From assembly GCA_963822955.1 (NCBI GenBank), contig CAWGJS010000001.1, positions 372,001-436,000 of the forward strand: 64,000 nucleotides of DNA. The letters are read 5' to 3'. Below are positions 41,991 to 50,499 of this stretch, in pieces. Position numbers and translations under genes: made by a program. The DNA is from JAJYUU01 sp963822955. Lineage in GTDB: Bacteria; Actinomycetota; Actinomycetes; Streptosporangiales; Streptosporangiaceae. The first letter of the stretch is position 1. Each line of letters starts with the position of its first letter. Under the pieces are notes generated by a model. It was not told the DNA's origin. It saw only the letters and a list, made by a program, of their open reading frames with translations, and searched no databases.

Positions 41991-43394
41991 ATGCTGGTTG
42001 CGGGGATAGATTCGTCGACGCAATCCACCAAGGTGGTGCTGTGCGACGCCGCGGACGGCACGGTGGTCGGTGCTGGCAGCGCGCCGCACCCCGCTGGCAC
42101 CGAGGTTGATCCGCGTGCGTGGTGGGACGCGCTGCGCAAGGCTGGCGACGGCCTGCTGAGCCGGGCCGCTGCTGTTGCGGTCGCGGGTCAGCAGCACGGG
42201 TCGGTGCTCCTGGACAGTGACGGGTCGGTCGTACGCCCGGCCCTGCTGTGGAACGACATGCGGTCGGCTGCGGCCGCTGCGGAGCTCGTTGAAGAGTTCG
42301 GCGGGCCGCGCTGGTGGGCCGATACCACCGGGAGCGTGCCCACGGCGTCGTTCACCGTCACCAAGCTGCGCTGGCTGGCGGAGCACGAGCCGGCTAACGC
42401 CGCGCGGGTCGCCCAGGTGCTGCTGCCGCACGACTGGCTGACCGTGCAGCTCGGCGCGTCCGAGCCGGTCACCGACCGCGGCGACGCGTCCGGGACGGGG
42501 TACCTCGCGACGGCGAAGGGCGAATGGCTGCCCGACCTGGCCGCCGCGGCCCTTGGCCACATGCCGGCACTGCCGCGGGTGGCGGCTCCAGGAGAGGTAG
42601 TCGGGCGCACGCCCAGTGGTGCCGTACTCGCGCCAGGGACCGGGGACAACATGGCGGCCGCGCTTGGCCTGGGATTGGAACCCGGCGAGGTAGCGGTATC
42701 CGTGGGCACGTCGGGCACGGCTTTCGCGGTGACGGACATCGCGGCTGCCGATCCTTCGGGCGCGGTGGCCGGCTTCGCGAACGCGACCGGCAGCTTCTTG
42801 CCCCTGGTGTGCACGGTCAACGCTGGCCTGGTGCTGTCGGCCGCAGCCGCCATGACCGGGACGGATCTCGCCGGCCTGGCAGCCCGCGCACTGGTTGCCG
42901 AGTCCGGTGCGGCCGGCGTGACCCTCCTGCCCTACTTCGATGGCGAGCGGACGCCGAACCTGCCGCTGGCCACGGGCGTCATCACGGGACTGACGACTAC
43001 GAACGGAACAGCGGAGAACCTGGCGCGGGCGGCAGTCGAGGGCGTGCTCTGCTCGCTGGCTGACGCGGTGGAGCTGCTCGGAGTCGAGCCGCGCCGGATT
43101 CTGCTCATCGGCGGCGGAGCGCGCTCGGAAGCTGTCTGCGCGCTCGCGCCGGGCATCTTCGGGGCGGACGTCGAGGTGCCAGAGCCGCAGGAGTACGTCG
43201 CGCTTGGCGCCGCGCGGCAGGCCGCCTGGGTACTGACCGGCACGCCGCAGCCGCCGGACTGGCCGCGGCCGCCCGCGCGGCGCTATTCCGGCGAGTCACG
43301 GCCACGCGTGCGGGAGCGCTTCGCGGCATTGCGCGCGGCGACGTCGTCTTGGGCCGGTGGCCTGCCAGTCCCGGAGGGAAGAGAGGAACGATGA
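41991..43394 (+). CDS. xylB: xylulokinase
   Basis: FGGY-family kinase phosphorylating D-xylulose to xylulose 5-phosphate. N-terminal phosphate motif GIDSSTQSTKVVLCD, substrate-region VAVAGQQHGSVLLD, catalytic Asp in GTGDNMAAALGLG, then VSVGTSGTAFAV and the C-terminal ATP-binding LLIGGGARSEAVCAL. Length is 467 residues. The ATG at 41991 follows GGAGG by 7 nt. It overlaps xylA by 4 bp (ATGA), so the two are coupled. Confidence 0.94.
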   Translation: MLVAGIDSSTQSTKVVLCDAADGTVVGAGSAPHPAGTEVDPRAWWDALRKAGDGLLSRAAAVAVAGQQHGSVLLDSDGSVVRPALLWNDMRSAAAAAELVEEFGGPRWWADTTGSVPTASFTVTKLRWLAEHEPANAARVAQVLLPHDWLTVQLGASEPVTDRGDASGTGYLATAKGEWLPDLAAAALGHMPALPRVAAPGEVVGRTPSGAVLAPGTGDNMAAALGLGLEPGEVAVSVGTSGTAFAVTDIAAADPSGAVAGFANATGSFLPLVCTVNAGLVLSAAAAMTGTDLAGLAARALVAESGAAGVTLLPYFDGERTPNLPLATGVITGLTTTNGTAENLARAAVEGVLCSLADAVELLGVEPRRILLIGGGARSEAVCALAPGIFGADVEVPEPQEYVALGAARQAAWVLTGTPQPPDWPRPPARRYSGESRPRVRERFAALRAATSSWAGGLPVPEGREER

Positions 43395-44560
43395 CCATGA
43401 CCGCAGACCGGTACGCACCAACGCCCGCTGACCGCTTCTCGTTCGGCATCTGGACGGTCGGCTGGCAGGGGGTCGACGTGTTCGGTCCCGCTGTGCGCCC
43501 GCCCATGCCGGCCGACCGGGCCGTCCGCAAGCTCGCCGAGCTGGGCGCCTACGGGGTCAATTTCCACGACAACGACGTCTTCGACTTCGACGCCAGCGAC
43601 ACCGACAAGGACAAGCGGATCACCGACTTTAGGCATGCCCTCGCCGACACCGGCCTGGTCGTGACAACGGCCACCACGAACCTGTTCAGCCACCCGGTCT
43701 TCAAGGAGGGTGCCTTCACCGCCAACGACCGGGAGGTCCGCCGGTTCGCACTGGCGAAGACGATGCGCAACCTCGACCTTGCCGCCGAGCTGGGGGCAAG
43801 CGTATACGTGTGCTGGGGCGGCCGGGAAGGCGCGGAGTCGGGGGGCAGCAAGGACGTGCGTGCCGCGCTCGCCCGGTACAAGGAAGCGTTCGACGTGCTG
43901 GGCCAGTACGTCATCGACCACGGATACGCGCTGCGGTTCGCGATCGAGCCCAAGCCGAACGAGCCGCGTGGCGACATCTTGCTCCCGACGGCCGGGCACG
44001 CGCTCGCGTTCATCACCGAGCTGGAGCACCCCGAGCTGGTCGGCATCAACCCGGAGGTCGGCCACGAGGAGATGGCCGGGCTCAACTACGCCCACGCCAT
44101 CAGCCAGGCGCTCTGGCACGGCAAGCTGTTCCATATCGACCTGAACGGCCAGAACGGCCCACGGTACGACCAGGACCTGCGGTTTGGCGCGGGCAACGCA
44201 CGCGGCGCCTTCTGGATCGTCGATGCGCTCGAAGCTGGCGGCTATGACGGCCCGGTGCACTTCGACTACAAGCCGCCGCGCACTGAAGACGACGATGGCG
44301 TATGGGACTCGGCAGCAGCGTGCATGCGCAACTACCTGATCCTGCGCGAGAAGGTGCGTGCGTTCCGGGCCGACCCGCAGGTGCAGCAGGCGCTGCGAGC
44401 CGCGCGCGTGGACGAGCTCGCCGCCCCGACACTGACACCAGGGGAGACCTGGCGCGACGTCGCCGGGTTCGTGCCCGATGTCGCGACGCTGGCGGAGCGC
44501 GGGATGGCCTTCGAGCGGCTCGACCAGCTCGCCCTCGAGCACCTCTACGGGGTCAGGTAA
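43391..44560 (+). CDS. xylA: xylose isomerase
   Basis: Metal-dependent aldose-ketose isomerase converting D-xylose to D-xylulose. The class I actinobacterial form (389 residues) with its key residues: His in VNFHDNDVFDFD, Glu/Lys in IEPKPNEPRGDI, Glu/His in INPEVGHEEMAG, Asp in LFHIDLNGQNGPRYDQDLRF and the last Asp in VHFDYKPPR. The ATG at 43391 overlaps the xylB stop and has GAGAGGAA upstream; the frame opens earlier (43349) inside xylB but that start is not used. It converges on the second binding-protein copy across a shared hairpin. Confidence 0.97.
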   Translation: MTMTADRYAPTPADRFSFGIWTVGWQGVDVFGPAVRPPMPADRAVRKLAELGAYGVNFHDNDVFDFDASDTDKDKRITDFRHALADTGLVVTTATTNLFSHPVFKEGAFTANDREVRRFALAKTMRNLDLAAELGASVYVCWGGREGAESGGSKDVRAALARYKEAFDVLGQYVIDHGYALRFAIEPKPNEPRGDILLPTAGHALAFITELEHPELVGINPEVGHEEMAGLNYAHAISQALWHGKLFHIDLNGQNGPRYDQDLRFGAGNARGAFWIVDALEAGGYDGPVHFDYKPPRTEDDDGVWDSAAACMRNYLILREKVRAFRADPQVQQALRAARVDELAAPTLTPGETWRDVAGFVPDVATLAERGMAFERLDQLALEHLYGVR

Positions 44561-44659
44561 ACAGCCCCGGGACATCCGCGGCCACCAGCGCACAGCCGCG
44601 CTCCTCATTTCCCAGCCCGTCCCGCCGGTACGGGGTCAGCCCGACCTTGTCAAACGCCA

Positions 44660-44698
44660 GGGTTGGCGGACCCGTCCTGGTGGAGGGTCCGCCAACCC
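44660..44698. terminator. 14-bp-arm hairpin between xylA and binding-protein copy 2
   Basis: Same perfect hairpin as at 37789-37827. It stands between two convergent genes (xylA stop 44560, binding-protein stop 44756) and so may terminate transcription from both sides. Confidence 0.75.
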
Positions 44699-44755
44699 GG
44701 TTACTGCGGAAGAGCGGCCGGTGAGATCCCGTCAGGGGTCTCCTCGATCAGCTGA

Positions 44756-46051
44756 TCACTGGATCCCGTCTTTGGCGCACAGGGCCGCACCCGCGATGGT
44801 GCAGATGGCCGAGGCGGGGTCGAAGCCGTCCTTGACCACGGTCGACTCCATGTCGGCCTGGGTCACCCACACCGGGGTCAGCAGCGACGCCGGCTCTTTG
44901 ATGCTCGAGTCAGCCGGGTCGGTGGTCGTCCCGTTCAGCAGAGCCGCCGGCGGCTTGTCGCCGGCCAGCAGGATCGTGGCCATCGCAACGGCGTCCTGGG
45001 CCTCCTTGTAGACCGCCTTGTAGACCGAACCGCACTGGTAGCCCTCGAGGATCCAGGCCATGCCCTGAGCCGTGGCGTCCTGCCCGGTGGTCGGGATCGA
45101 CTTGGGCTTGACCCCGTCCGCCTTGAGGTCAGTGATCACCGCGTTGGCGAGCCCGTCATTGGCCTCGATCGTCGCGTTGATGTTCTTGTGAGCGGTGAAC
45201 TCCTGCTGGAAGATCGTGCCGCCCTTGGTGTTGTCCCACCCAGGGGCGAAGTTCTCGCCAACCAGCGTCATGCCGGCGCTGTTGGTCGCACCCGAGTTGA
45301 CTGACTTGGCCTCCTGGCCCCAGACCACCTTGTTGTAACCCGACGCAAACGAGATCGCGTTGGGGTCGGTGTCCTCGCCGCCATTCAGGACGAAGACCTG
45401 AGGCTTCTTGATCCCCCAGGACTGAACGCAAGACTCGAAGCCCTGCCCGATCAGCTGACCCACGTACTCGTTGTTGAAGCTGACGTAGTAGGTGTTCGAA
45501 CCCTGGAACGTCGCCCGGTCATAGCTGATCAGGGTGACGCCCTTAGACTCGGCCAGCTTCGCGATCGCCACGCCAGTCGGGCCATCGAGCGGGCACATGA
45601 TCAGGACCTTCGCACCCAGGTTGATGTCCGCGGTGGCATCGTTCAGCTCAGTCGCATCGCTGCCCTGCGCGTTGTCGATCCGGTACTGCGCCTGGGTATA
45701 CCCGGCGTCAGCAAACGCATCGTTCAGATACGGCTGGTCGAAGTCCACCCACCGCACCGACGACGTCGTGTCCGGCAGGATCACACCCACCTGCAGACTG
45801 TTGGCACCCTTCGTCGCGAACTCAGTCAGCGGCTTGAGCTTGGACATCGTCGACTCAAGGTCAACAGTAAAGGAACTGGTGCTCAGCCCCGCTGGAATCT
45901 TGTTCGCGCCCGACGACGTACCCGACGACGACGACGAAGACGGCGAGGACGAGCCGCAAGCCGCAGCAGCCAGGCTCACAACCGCCGCCAGACTCACCCA
46001 GGCAACTGGGCGAAGCGAACGGGAGCGCAGACCTCCCCCACTTTTATGCAT
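44756..46051 (-). CDS. sugar ABC transporter substrate-binding lipoprotein (XylF-like), copy 2, orphan
   Basis: 431 residues, same as the product of 37884-39179 apart from Ser instead of Leu in EPASLLTP: lipobox SLAAAACGSS, Ser-rich linker and type I binding fold. It stands alone, without transporter genes downstream, and points toward xylA. The ribosome site (AAAGGGG) and a TATGGT hexamer 52 bp upstream are shared with copy 1, but sequence beyond the shared promoter core is different, so separate regulation is likely. It presumably serves the same permeases. Confidence 0.92.
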   Translation of the reverse strand: MHKSGGGLRSRSLRPVAWVSLAAVVSLAAAACGSSSPSSSSSSGTSSGANKIPAGLSTSSFTVDLESTMSKLKPLTEFATKGANSLQVGVILPDTTSSVRWVDFDQPYLNDAFADAGYTQAQYRIDNAQGSDATELNDATADINLGAKVLIMCPLDGPTGVAIAKLAESKGVTLISYDRATFQGSNTYYVSFNNEYVGQLIGQGFESCVQSWGIKKPQVFVLNGGEDTDPNAISFASGYNKVVWGQEAKSVNSGATNSAGMTLVGENFAPGWDNTKGGTIFQQEFTAHKNINATIEANDGLANAVITDLKADGVKPKSIPTTGQDATAQGMAWILEGYQCGSVYKAVYKEAQDAVAMATILLAGDKPPAALLNGTTTDPADSSIKEPASLLTPVWVTQADMESTVVKDGFDPASAICTIAGAALCAKDGIQ

Positions 46052-46433
46052 CCAAAACCCCTTTCACCTTCCTGAAGACATCCGAAAGAGCGGATGCGGG
46101 ACACCATACAGCCGTATGTCAGTGCACTAGCTACGCTTGGGTAACAATGATAGATCGTTCAGACATTAGATTCCTAAGGGCCGAAAACAGCGTTCAGCAC
46201 TTGGCGCGCCAGTCCGGCCGGCAATGATGTCCGGTTGCCGCCAGTTCAGGCCGAGCACTTTCTCACCGAGGAAGACCGACGCTCATCCGCGTGACCGAAC
46301 GTGAGGCTCGACATCGACAAACTGCTGGCGGATTAGAATCAGCCGCTCGGCCTGCCTTGACATGGCGGCGCCCAGCGGCGCCGTCCGGCACGTCCGCAAT
46401 CCGCGCGCTGGCAGGCTGAGCACGCCCTGCTCG
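46052..46433. other. intergenic region upstream of binding-protein copy 2
   Basis: No convincing gene. The left part should hold the promoter of copy 2 (TATGGT at 46103-46108 on the minus strand). An AT-rich patch at about 46140-46180 contains an imperfect palindrome (AACAATGATAGATCGTT) that could bind a regulator. The right part is ordinary high-GC sequence downstream of the LigD-type gene. Confidence 0.4.
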
Positions 46434-47414
46434 CTATCCGGCCGCCGAGCCCTCCTCGCGGCGGGCCCTCGCGCGGCGCTTGCCCTCGTGCATCGCTGCG
46501 ACCCTCGCCACCGGAATGGCATGGCCCTCAGCCACCAGGTCAGGCGGCAGCTGCTGCGCCGCGGGCAGCTGGCTGGCCCACGCGTCGCAGCCGCCCAGCA
46601 GGGCCGCGGCGTTCCGTACCGTGAAGTCCGTCGGCCGCACGCCGCTCAGGTCATCCCAGCCCACCGGGAATGACACCGGCGTACCGGGCCTGACGCGCGG
46701 GCTGTACGCGGCCACTACCGTCGCGCCGCCAGCCCTCGTGGCGTCGATGAACACCTTCCCGCCGCGGTCTTCCTTGATGAACGCTGTTGTCGTCAGTTCC
46801 GGTCCGAGCCGCTCGGCCCGCCCCGCAACCGCCCGCGTCGCCGCGGCTGCGTCCTCGGTCGTCGCGCCGGGCGCCAGCGGCACCATGATGTGCACGCCCT
46901 TAGCACCACTGGTCTTGACCGCGCCGACAAGACCGGCCGAGCTGAGCGCCTCGCGCACGAGCATGGCGGCCCGGACCACCAGCCCGAAGTCGGCACCAGC
47001 CGGAGGGTCGATGTCGAGCACCAGGAAGTCCGGGCTGTCGAAGTGCCCTACCCGCATCAGGGTCGGGTGGTACTCAACGGCTCGCTGGTTAGCGAACCAC
47101 AGCAGCGTTGGGCGGTCGTCGCAGAGCGCGTAGTCGACGTCGCGGTGCGAGCTCTCCGCCCACACCGTCACGGTGCGGACAAAGTCGGGCGCGTACTTCG
47201 GCACGTTCTTCTGCATGAACGGCGCCGTGCCCGGACGCACCCTGATGACCGACAGCGGCCGGTCGGCAAGTACCGGGATGATCAGCTCGCTGACCGCGTC
47301 CAGGTAATCAACCAGCTGGCGCTTGGTGGCGTCCGCCCCGGCAAACAGCTCGGAATCCAGGTGGGTGAGCGCGACGCCAGCCCGTTCCTCGCCGTTCGCG
47401 CCCTTGTTGCTCAT
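46434..47414 (-). CDS. LigD-type polymerase/primase domain protein (non-homologous end-joining)
   Basis: Archaeo-eukaryotic primase-polymerase domain as in the LigD POL module. Visible: DADATKRQLVDYL-like opening (GADATKRQLVDYLDAV), PGTAPFMQKNVPKYAPDFVR, the metal-binding acidic motif LVLDIDPPAGADF, the KTSGAKGVHIMVPL segment with its His, and FIDATRAGGATVVAAYSPR. Length is 326 residues. No ligase or nuclease module is fused and no ku gene is in the window. The ATG at 47414, 14 nt after the rpe stop, is used rather than an upstream start overlapping rpe; no clear ribosome site is seen. End-joining or gap-filling is the likely job. Confidence 0.88.
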   Translation of the reverse strand: MSNKGANGEERAGVALTHLDSELFAGADATKRQLVDYLDAVSELIIPVLADRPLSVIRVRPGTAPFMQKNVPKYAPDFVRTVTVWAESSHRDVDYALCDDRPTLLWFANQRAVEYHPTLMRVGHFDSPDFLVLDIDPPAGADFGLVVRAAMLVREALSSAGLVGAVKTSGAKGVHIMVPLAPGATTEDAAAATRAVAGRAERLGPELTTTAFIKEDRGGKVFIDATRAGGATVVAAYSPRVRPGTPVSFPVGWDDLSGVRPTDFTVRNAAALLGGCDAWASQLPAAQQLPPDLVAEGHAIPVARVAAMHEGKRRARARREEGSAAG

Positions 47415-47427
47415 CGCAGCCGGCCGG

Positions 47428-48129
47428 TCAGGCTTCGGGCCCGAGACCGGTGCCGGCCTGGCGGGACGCTGTCGCGGCCACGGCCAGGTCACGCAGCGCC
47501 TTGACCGCGCCGGCCGGATCCTGCGCCCGGAAGACCGCCGACCCCGCGACGAACATGTCAGCCCCTGCCTCCGCGCACCGCCCGATGGTGTCCTCGCTCA
47601 CGCCGCCGTCGACCTGAAGCCAGATCTCGCCGCCGCGCGAGCGGACCAGCTGGTGCGCGCGGCGGATCTTCGGCAGCACCAGGTCCAGGAACTCCTGGCC
47701 GCCGAAGCCGGGCTCTACCGTCATCAGCAGCAGCATGTCCACCTCCGACAGCAGGTCTGCAGTTGCCAGCACGGGCGTCGCCGGGTTGAACGCCAGCCCT
47801 GCGCGCGCCCCCGCCGCCCGGATCGCGCGCAGCGTCCGCACCGGCGCGCTGGCTGCCTCGACGTGAATGGTCACGCTGCGCGCCCCCGCTTCGGCGTAGC
47901 CCGGCGCCCAGCGATCCGGGTCCTCGATCATCAGGTGGCAATCCAGCGGCAGCCTGGCATGCCGGTGCAGCGCCTCAACGACCGGCAAGCCGATCGTGAG
48001 GTTGGGCACGAAATGCCCGTCCATCACGTCCACGTGCAGCCAGTCGGCCGCGCCGGACACCGTGTCGGCCTCGTCTGCGAGCCTGGCGAAGTCCGCGGCG
48101 AGCAGGCTCGGCGCTATCTGCACGCTCAT
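47428..48129 (-). CDS. rpe: ribulose-phosphate 3-epimerase
   Basis: TIM-barrel epimerase interconverting ribulose 5-phosphate and xylulose 5-phosphate. Motifs: QIAPSLLAADFARLADEA, WLHVDVMDGHFVPNLTIG (metal ligands), HLMIEDPDRW, LLLMTVEPGFGGQEFLD and LQVDGGVSEDTIGRCAEAGA. The 233-residue length follows from the ATG at 48129; an upstream start at 48162 is not needed. It links the xylose products to the pentose phosphate pool. Usually near rsmB and rib genes in actinomycetes; here the DUF2786 gene and the xylose block intervene. Confidence 0.95.
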   Translation of the reverse strand: MSVQIAPSLLAADFARLADEADTVSGAADWLHVDVMDGHFVPNLTIGLPVVEALHRHARLPLDCHLMIEDPDRWAPGYAEAGARSVTIHVEAASAPVRTLRAIRAAGARAGLAFNPATPVLATADLLSEVDMLLLMTVEPGFGGQEFLDLVLPKIRRAHQLVRSRGGEIWLQVDGGVSEDTIGRCAEAGADMFVAGSAVFRAQDPAGAVKALRDLAVAATASRQAGTGLGPEA

Positions 48130-48258
48130 CACCGCCGATTGTAGGCCCCGGATCCGCAGCAACCGGGCCGCCCGGGCGCGGGGGCCGATCCGGGCACGGA
48201 CTGTCGGAGAGTGCCGCTAAGTTCGGGAGCGCCCACCCCGAACGCCAGGAGGCAGCAG

Positions 48259-49008
48259 ATGGCGACGCCGACGAGCACCGAGGCACCCGAGCGCCTGCTG
48301 GACCGGGTTCGCAAGCTGCTGGCCAAGGCAGAGGCCGAGGGCGTCACCGTAGCGGAGGCGCAGGCGCTAACGGGCAAGGCTGCCGAGCTCATGGCCAAGT
48401 ACGGGATCGACCGCGCGCTGCTGGCAGCGACACGGCCCGAGACGGACAAACCCGATAACCGGATCGTTGAGATCTACAACCCGTGGGCCCGCATCCAGGC
48501 GCACCTGCTGTACGGCCTCGCGGCAGCGCTGCGCTGCCAGTGCATCCTGCTGCCGGCCCGGGCAGGCCAGCAGGTGCACATCTTCGGGTATGCGTCCGAT
48601 ATCGAGCGCGCCGAGGTCCTGTACACATCTGTGCTCGTCCAGATGTGGCACGGGCTGATCGCCGCAGATGTCCCGGCCGGCGCTGACAGCGCCAGGGCCT
48701 GGCGGCGCAGCTGGCTGCTCGGCTTCGCGGCCGCCGTGATCGCCAGGGTGCGCGCCGCGGAGCAGCGGGCCGAGGAGGCTGCGGCTGCGGCACCGGACGG
48801 CGCCTCAGGGCACGCGGCGCTGGTACTGGCCGATCGCTCGATGGTCATCAGGCAGAACGTCGCGCACGCCTACCCGCATACCAGAAAGGCAAAGATCACC
48901 TACACCGGTACCGGCTACGGGGCGGGTTACGACCAGGGCAAGCGCGCGGACCTCGGCACCGGCCGGGTCGGCCGCGGGCGCACCCGCGCGCTGCGCAGCG
49001 GCCGGTAG
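48259..49008 (+). CDS. DUF2786 domain-containing protein
   Basis: The N-terminal region ERLLDRVRKLLAKAEAEGVT followed by EAQALTGKAAELMAKYGID is the DUF2786 helical signature. The middle resembles the associated DUF7168-like region (IYNPWARIQAHLLYGLAAAL, HIFGYASDIERAEVLYTSVL). The C-terminus is Gly/Arg-rich (GYGAGYDQGKRADLGTGRVG). Length is 249 residues, start ATG 48259 after AGGAGG. It is the only plus-strand gene in this housekeeping stretch. Function is unknown. Confidence 0.8.
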   Translation: MATPTSTEAPERLLDRVRKLLAKAEAEGVTVAEAQALTGKAAELMAKYGIDRALLAATRPETDKPDNRIVEIYNPWARIQAHLLYGLAAALRCQCILLPARAGQQVHIFGYASDIERAEVLYTSVLVQMWHGLIAADVPAGADSARAWRRSWLLGFAAAVIARVRAAEQRAEEAAAAAPDGASGHAALVLADRSMVIRQNVAHAYPHTRKAKITYTGTGYGAGYDQGKRADLGTGRVGRGRTRALRSGR

Positions 49009-49034
49009 CACCGGGCCGCTCGCGGCCGCAGAGC

Positions 49035-50498
49035 TCAGGCGCCCGTCCGGCGCCGCAGCAATGCCAGGAAGATCGCGTCGGTGCCGTGCCGGTGCGGCCA
49101 GAACTGCGCGTACCGGCCGTCATCCCCGCAGCGAAGGTCCGGGACCTCGGCCAGCACGGCTGGCGCATCGAGCACGTCCACGTCGGCGCGCTCATCGAGC
49201 ACGTCGGCCACAACGTCGCGGGTCTCGGCCAGGTGCGGCGAGCAGGTCACGTACGCGACGACGCCACCTAGGCGGGCGGAGTCCAGGGCTGCGCGCAGCA
49301 GCCCGCGCTGCAGGCCGCCGATCGAGGTGATATCAGCCGGGCTCCGGCGCCAGCGCGCCTCTGGCCGACGGCGCAGCGCCCCTAGTCCCGAGCAGGGCAC
49401 GTCCGCGATGACCCGGTCGAAGCGCGCGGGCTGCCAGGCAGGCCGGGTGCCGTCGGCGACGATGACACCGGCCGAGCCAGCCGGTTTGACCGCTGACCGG
49501 ACGAGCACGGCGCGGTGCTCGCGAATCTCGGCCGCCGTGAGCTGCGCGCCCACGCCCGCGGCAAGCCCGGCAAGCAGCCGGGCCTTGCCGCCCGGTCCGG
49601 CGCAGATGTCCAGCCACTGCTCGTCCGTTCCGTCAGCAGCCACCCTGGTGAGCGCTTCGGCTGCCAGCTGGCTGGCCTCGTCCTGAACGCCAGCGCGGCC
49701 GGCCGCGACGGCAACGACCGCCGCCGGGTCACCCTCGGGGAGGTAGCCACCGAACGCCGACCACCGGGCGGCCTCGCAGCCCGCCGCCACGAGTTCCTGC
49801 TGGCTGGCGATGCCAGGCACGGCGCACAGGTGCACCGCGGGACGCTCGCCGTCTGCGGTTAGGAGCGCCTCGGTCTGCGGCATCTGGCCGCCAGGCGGCT
49901 CGCCCAGTGCAGCCGCGAACGCCTCGACGATCCAGCGCGGATGGCTGTACCGGACGGCGAGATGACCGACCGGGTCGGCGTCCCGGGCCGGCGCCGCGAT
50001 GTCGAGCCACGCATCCAGGTCCCTGGTGGCAACCCGGCGCAGGACCGCGTTGACGAAGCCGGCCGGCCGCGGTCCGGCCGCGTCCTTGACCAGGTCGACT
50101 GAGGTCGCCACGGCGGCATGCGGCTGGATCCTGGTGGCCAGCAGCTGATGAGCGCCGAGTCGCAGCGCCTCGCGCACCGGCGGGTCGAGCGAGCCGAGGT
50201 CACGGTCGCAGCAGATGCCCAGCACGGCGTCGTAGCTGCCGCGCGCGCGGAGCGTGCCATAGCTGAGCTCGGTCGCCAGCGCGGCATCCCGCCCGGTGAG
50301 CCTCCGCTGCGAGATCAGCTGCGGCAGCAGCAGGTTGGCGTAAGCGTCGCGAGCCTCGACCGCGAGCAGCACGTCAAGGGCCACCCGGCGGGCTGGGTCG
50401 CGGGCCTGCTGCCGGGCGGAAGTGCGGCGGTCGCGCCCGCCACCGCGTGCGGCTGACGGCCGGGGTCGCCGGCGGCTGCCGTCCCAGGTTCCGGACAC
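49035..50498 (-). CDS. rsmB: 16S rRNA (cytosine(967)-C(5))-methyltransferase RsmB
   Basis: SAM-dependent m5C methyltransferase with an N-terminal NusB-like RNA-binding domain (RRVALDVLLAVEARDAYANL). SAM-binding motif LDICAGPGGKARLLAGLAAG, motif IV DVPCSGLGALRRRPEARWR and motif VI AYVTCSPHLAETRDVV hold the two conserved cysteines. GVQDEASQLAAEAL is also typical. Length is 487 residues including a basic N-terminal extension. The GTG start lies 1 nt beyond the fmt stop, so the genes are coupled. Confidence 0.94.
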   Translation of the reverse strand: MSGTWDGSRRRPRPSAARGGGRDRRTSARQQARDPARRVALDVLLAVEARDAYANLLLPQLISQRRLTGRDAALATELSYGTLRARGSYDAVLGICCDRDLGSLDPPVREALRLGAHQLLATRIQPHAAVATSVDLVKDAAGPRPAGFVNAVLRRVATRDLDAWLDIAAPARDADPVGHLAVRYSHPRWIVEAFAAALGEPPGGQMPQTEALLTADGERPAVHLCAVPGIASQQELVAAGCEAARWSAFGGYLPEGDPAAVVAVAAGRAGVQDEASQLAAEALTRVAADGTDEQWLDICAGPGGKARLLAGLAAGVGAQLTAAEIREHRAVLVRSAVKPAGSAGVIVADGTRPAWQPARFDRVIADVPCSGLGALRRRPEARWRRSPADITSIGGLQRGLLRAALDSARLGGVVAYVTCSPHLAETRDVVADVLDERADVDVLDAPAVLAEVPDLRCGDDGRYAQFWPHRHGTDAIFLALLRRRTGA

Positions 50499-50499
50499 G

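Larger units (their letters stand above)
44660..46079. repeat. 1.4-kb duplicated segment, copy 2
   Basis: Direct-orientation counterpart of 37789-39206, offset about 6.87 kb, with one extra base near 44703 and one substitution near 44885. It carries hairpin, gene and ribosome binding site but no ATPase or permease. Beyond 46079 the two copies diverge quickly, so their upstream control regions differ. Confidence 0.93.

Noticed and set aside
37789..46079. The duplicated binding-protein segment as a transposable element
   Set aside because: No transposase, terminal inverted repeats or target-site duplications flank either copy; the 14-bp hairpin is internal and terminator-like.
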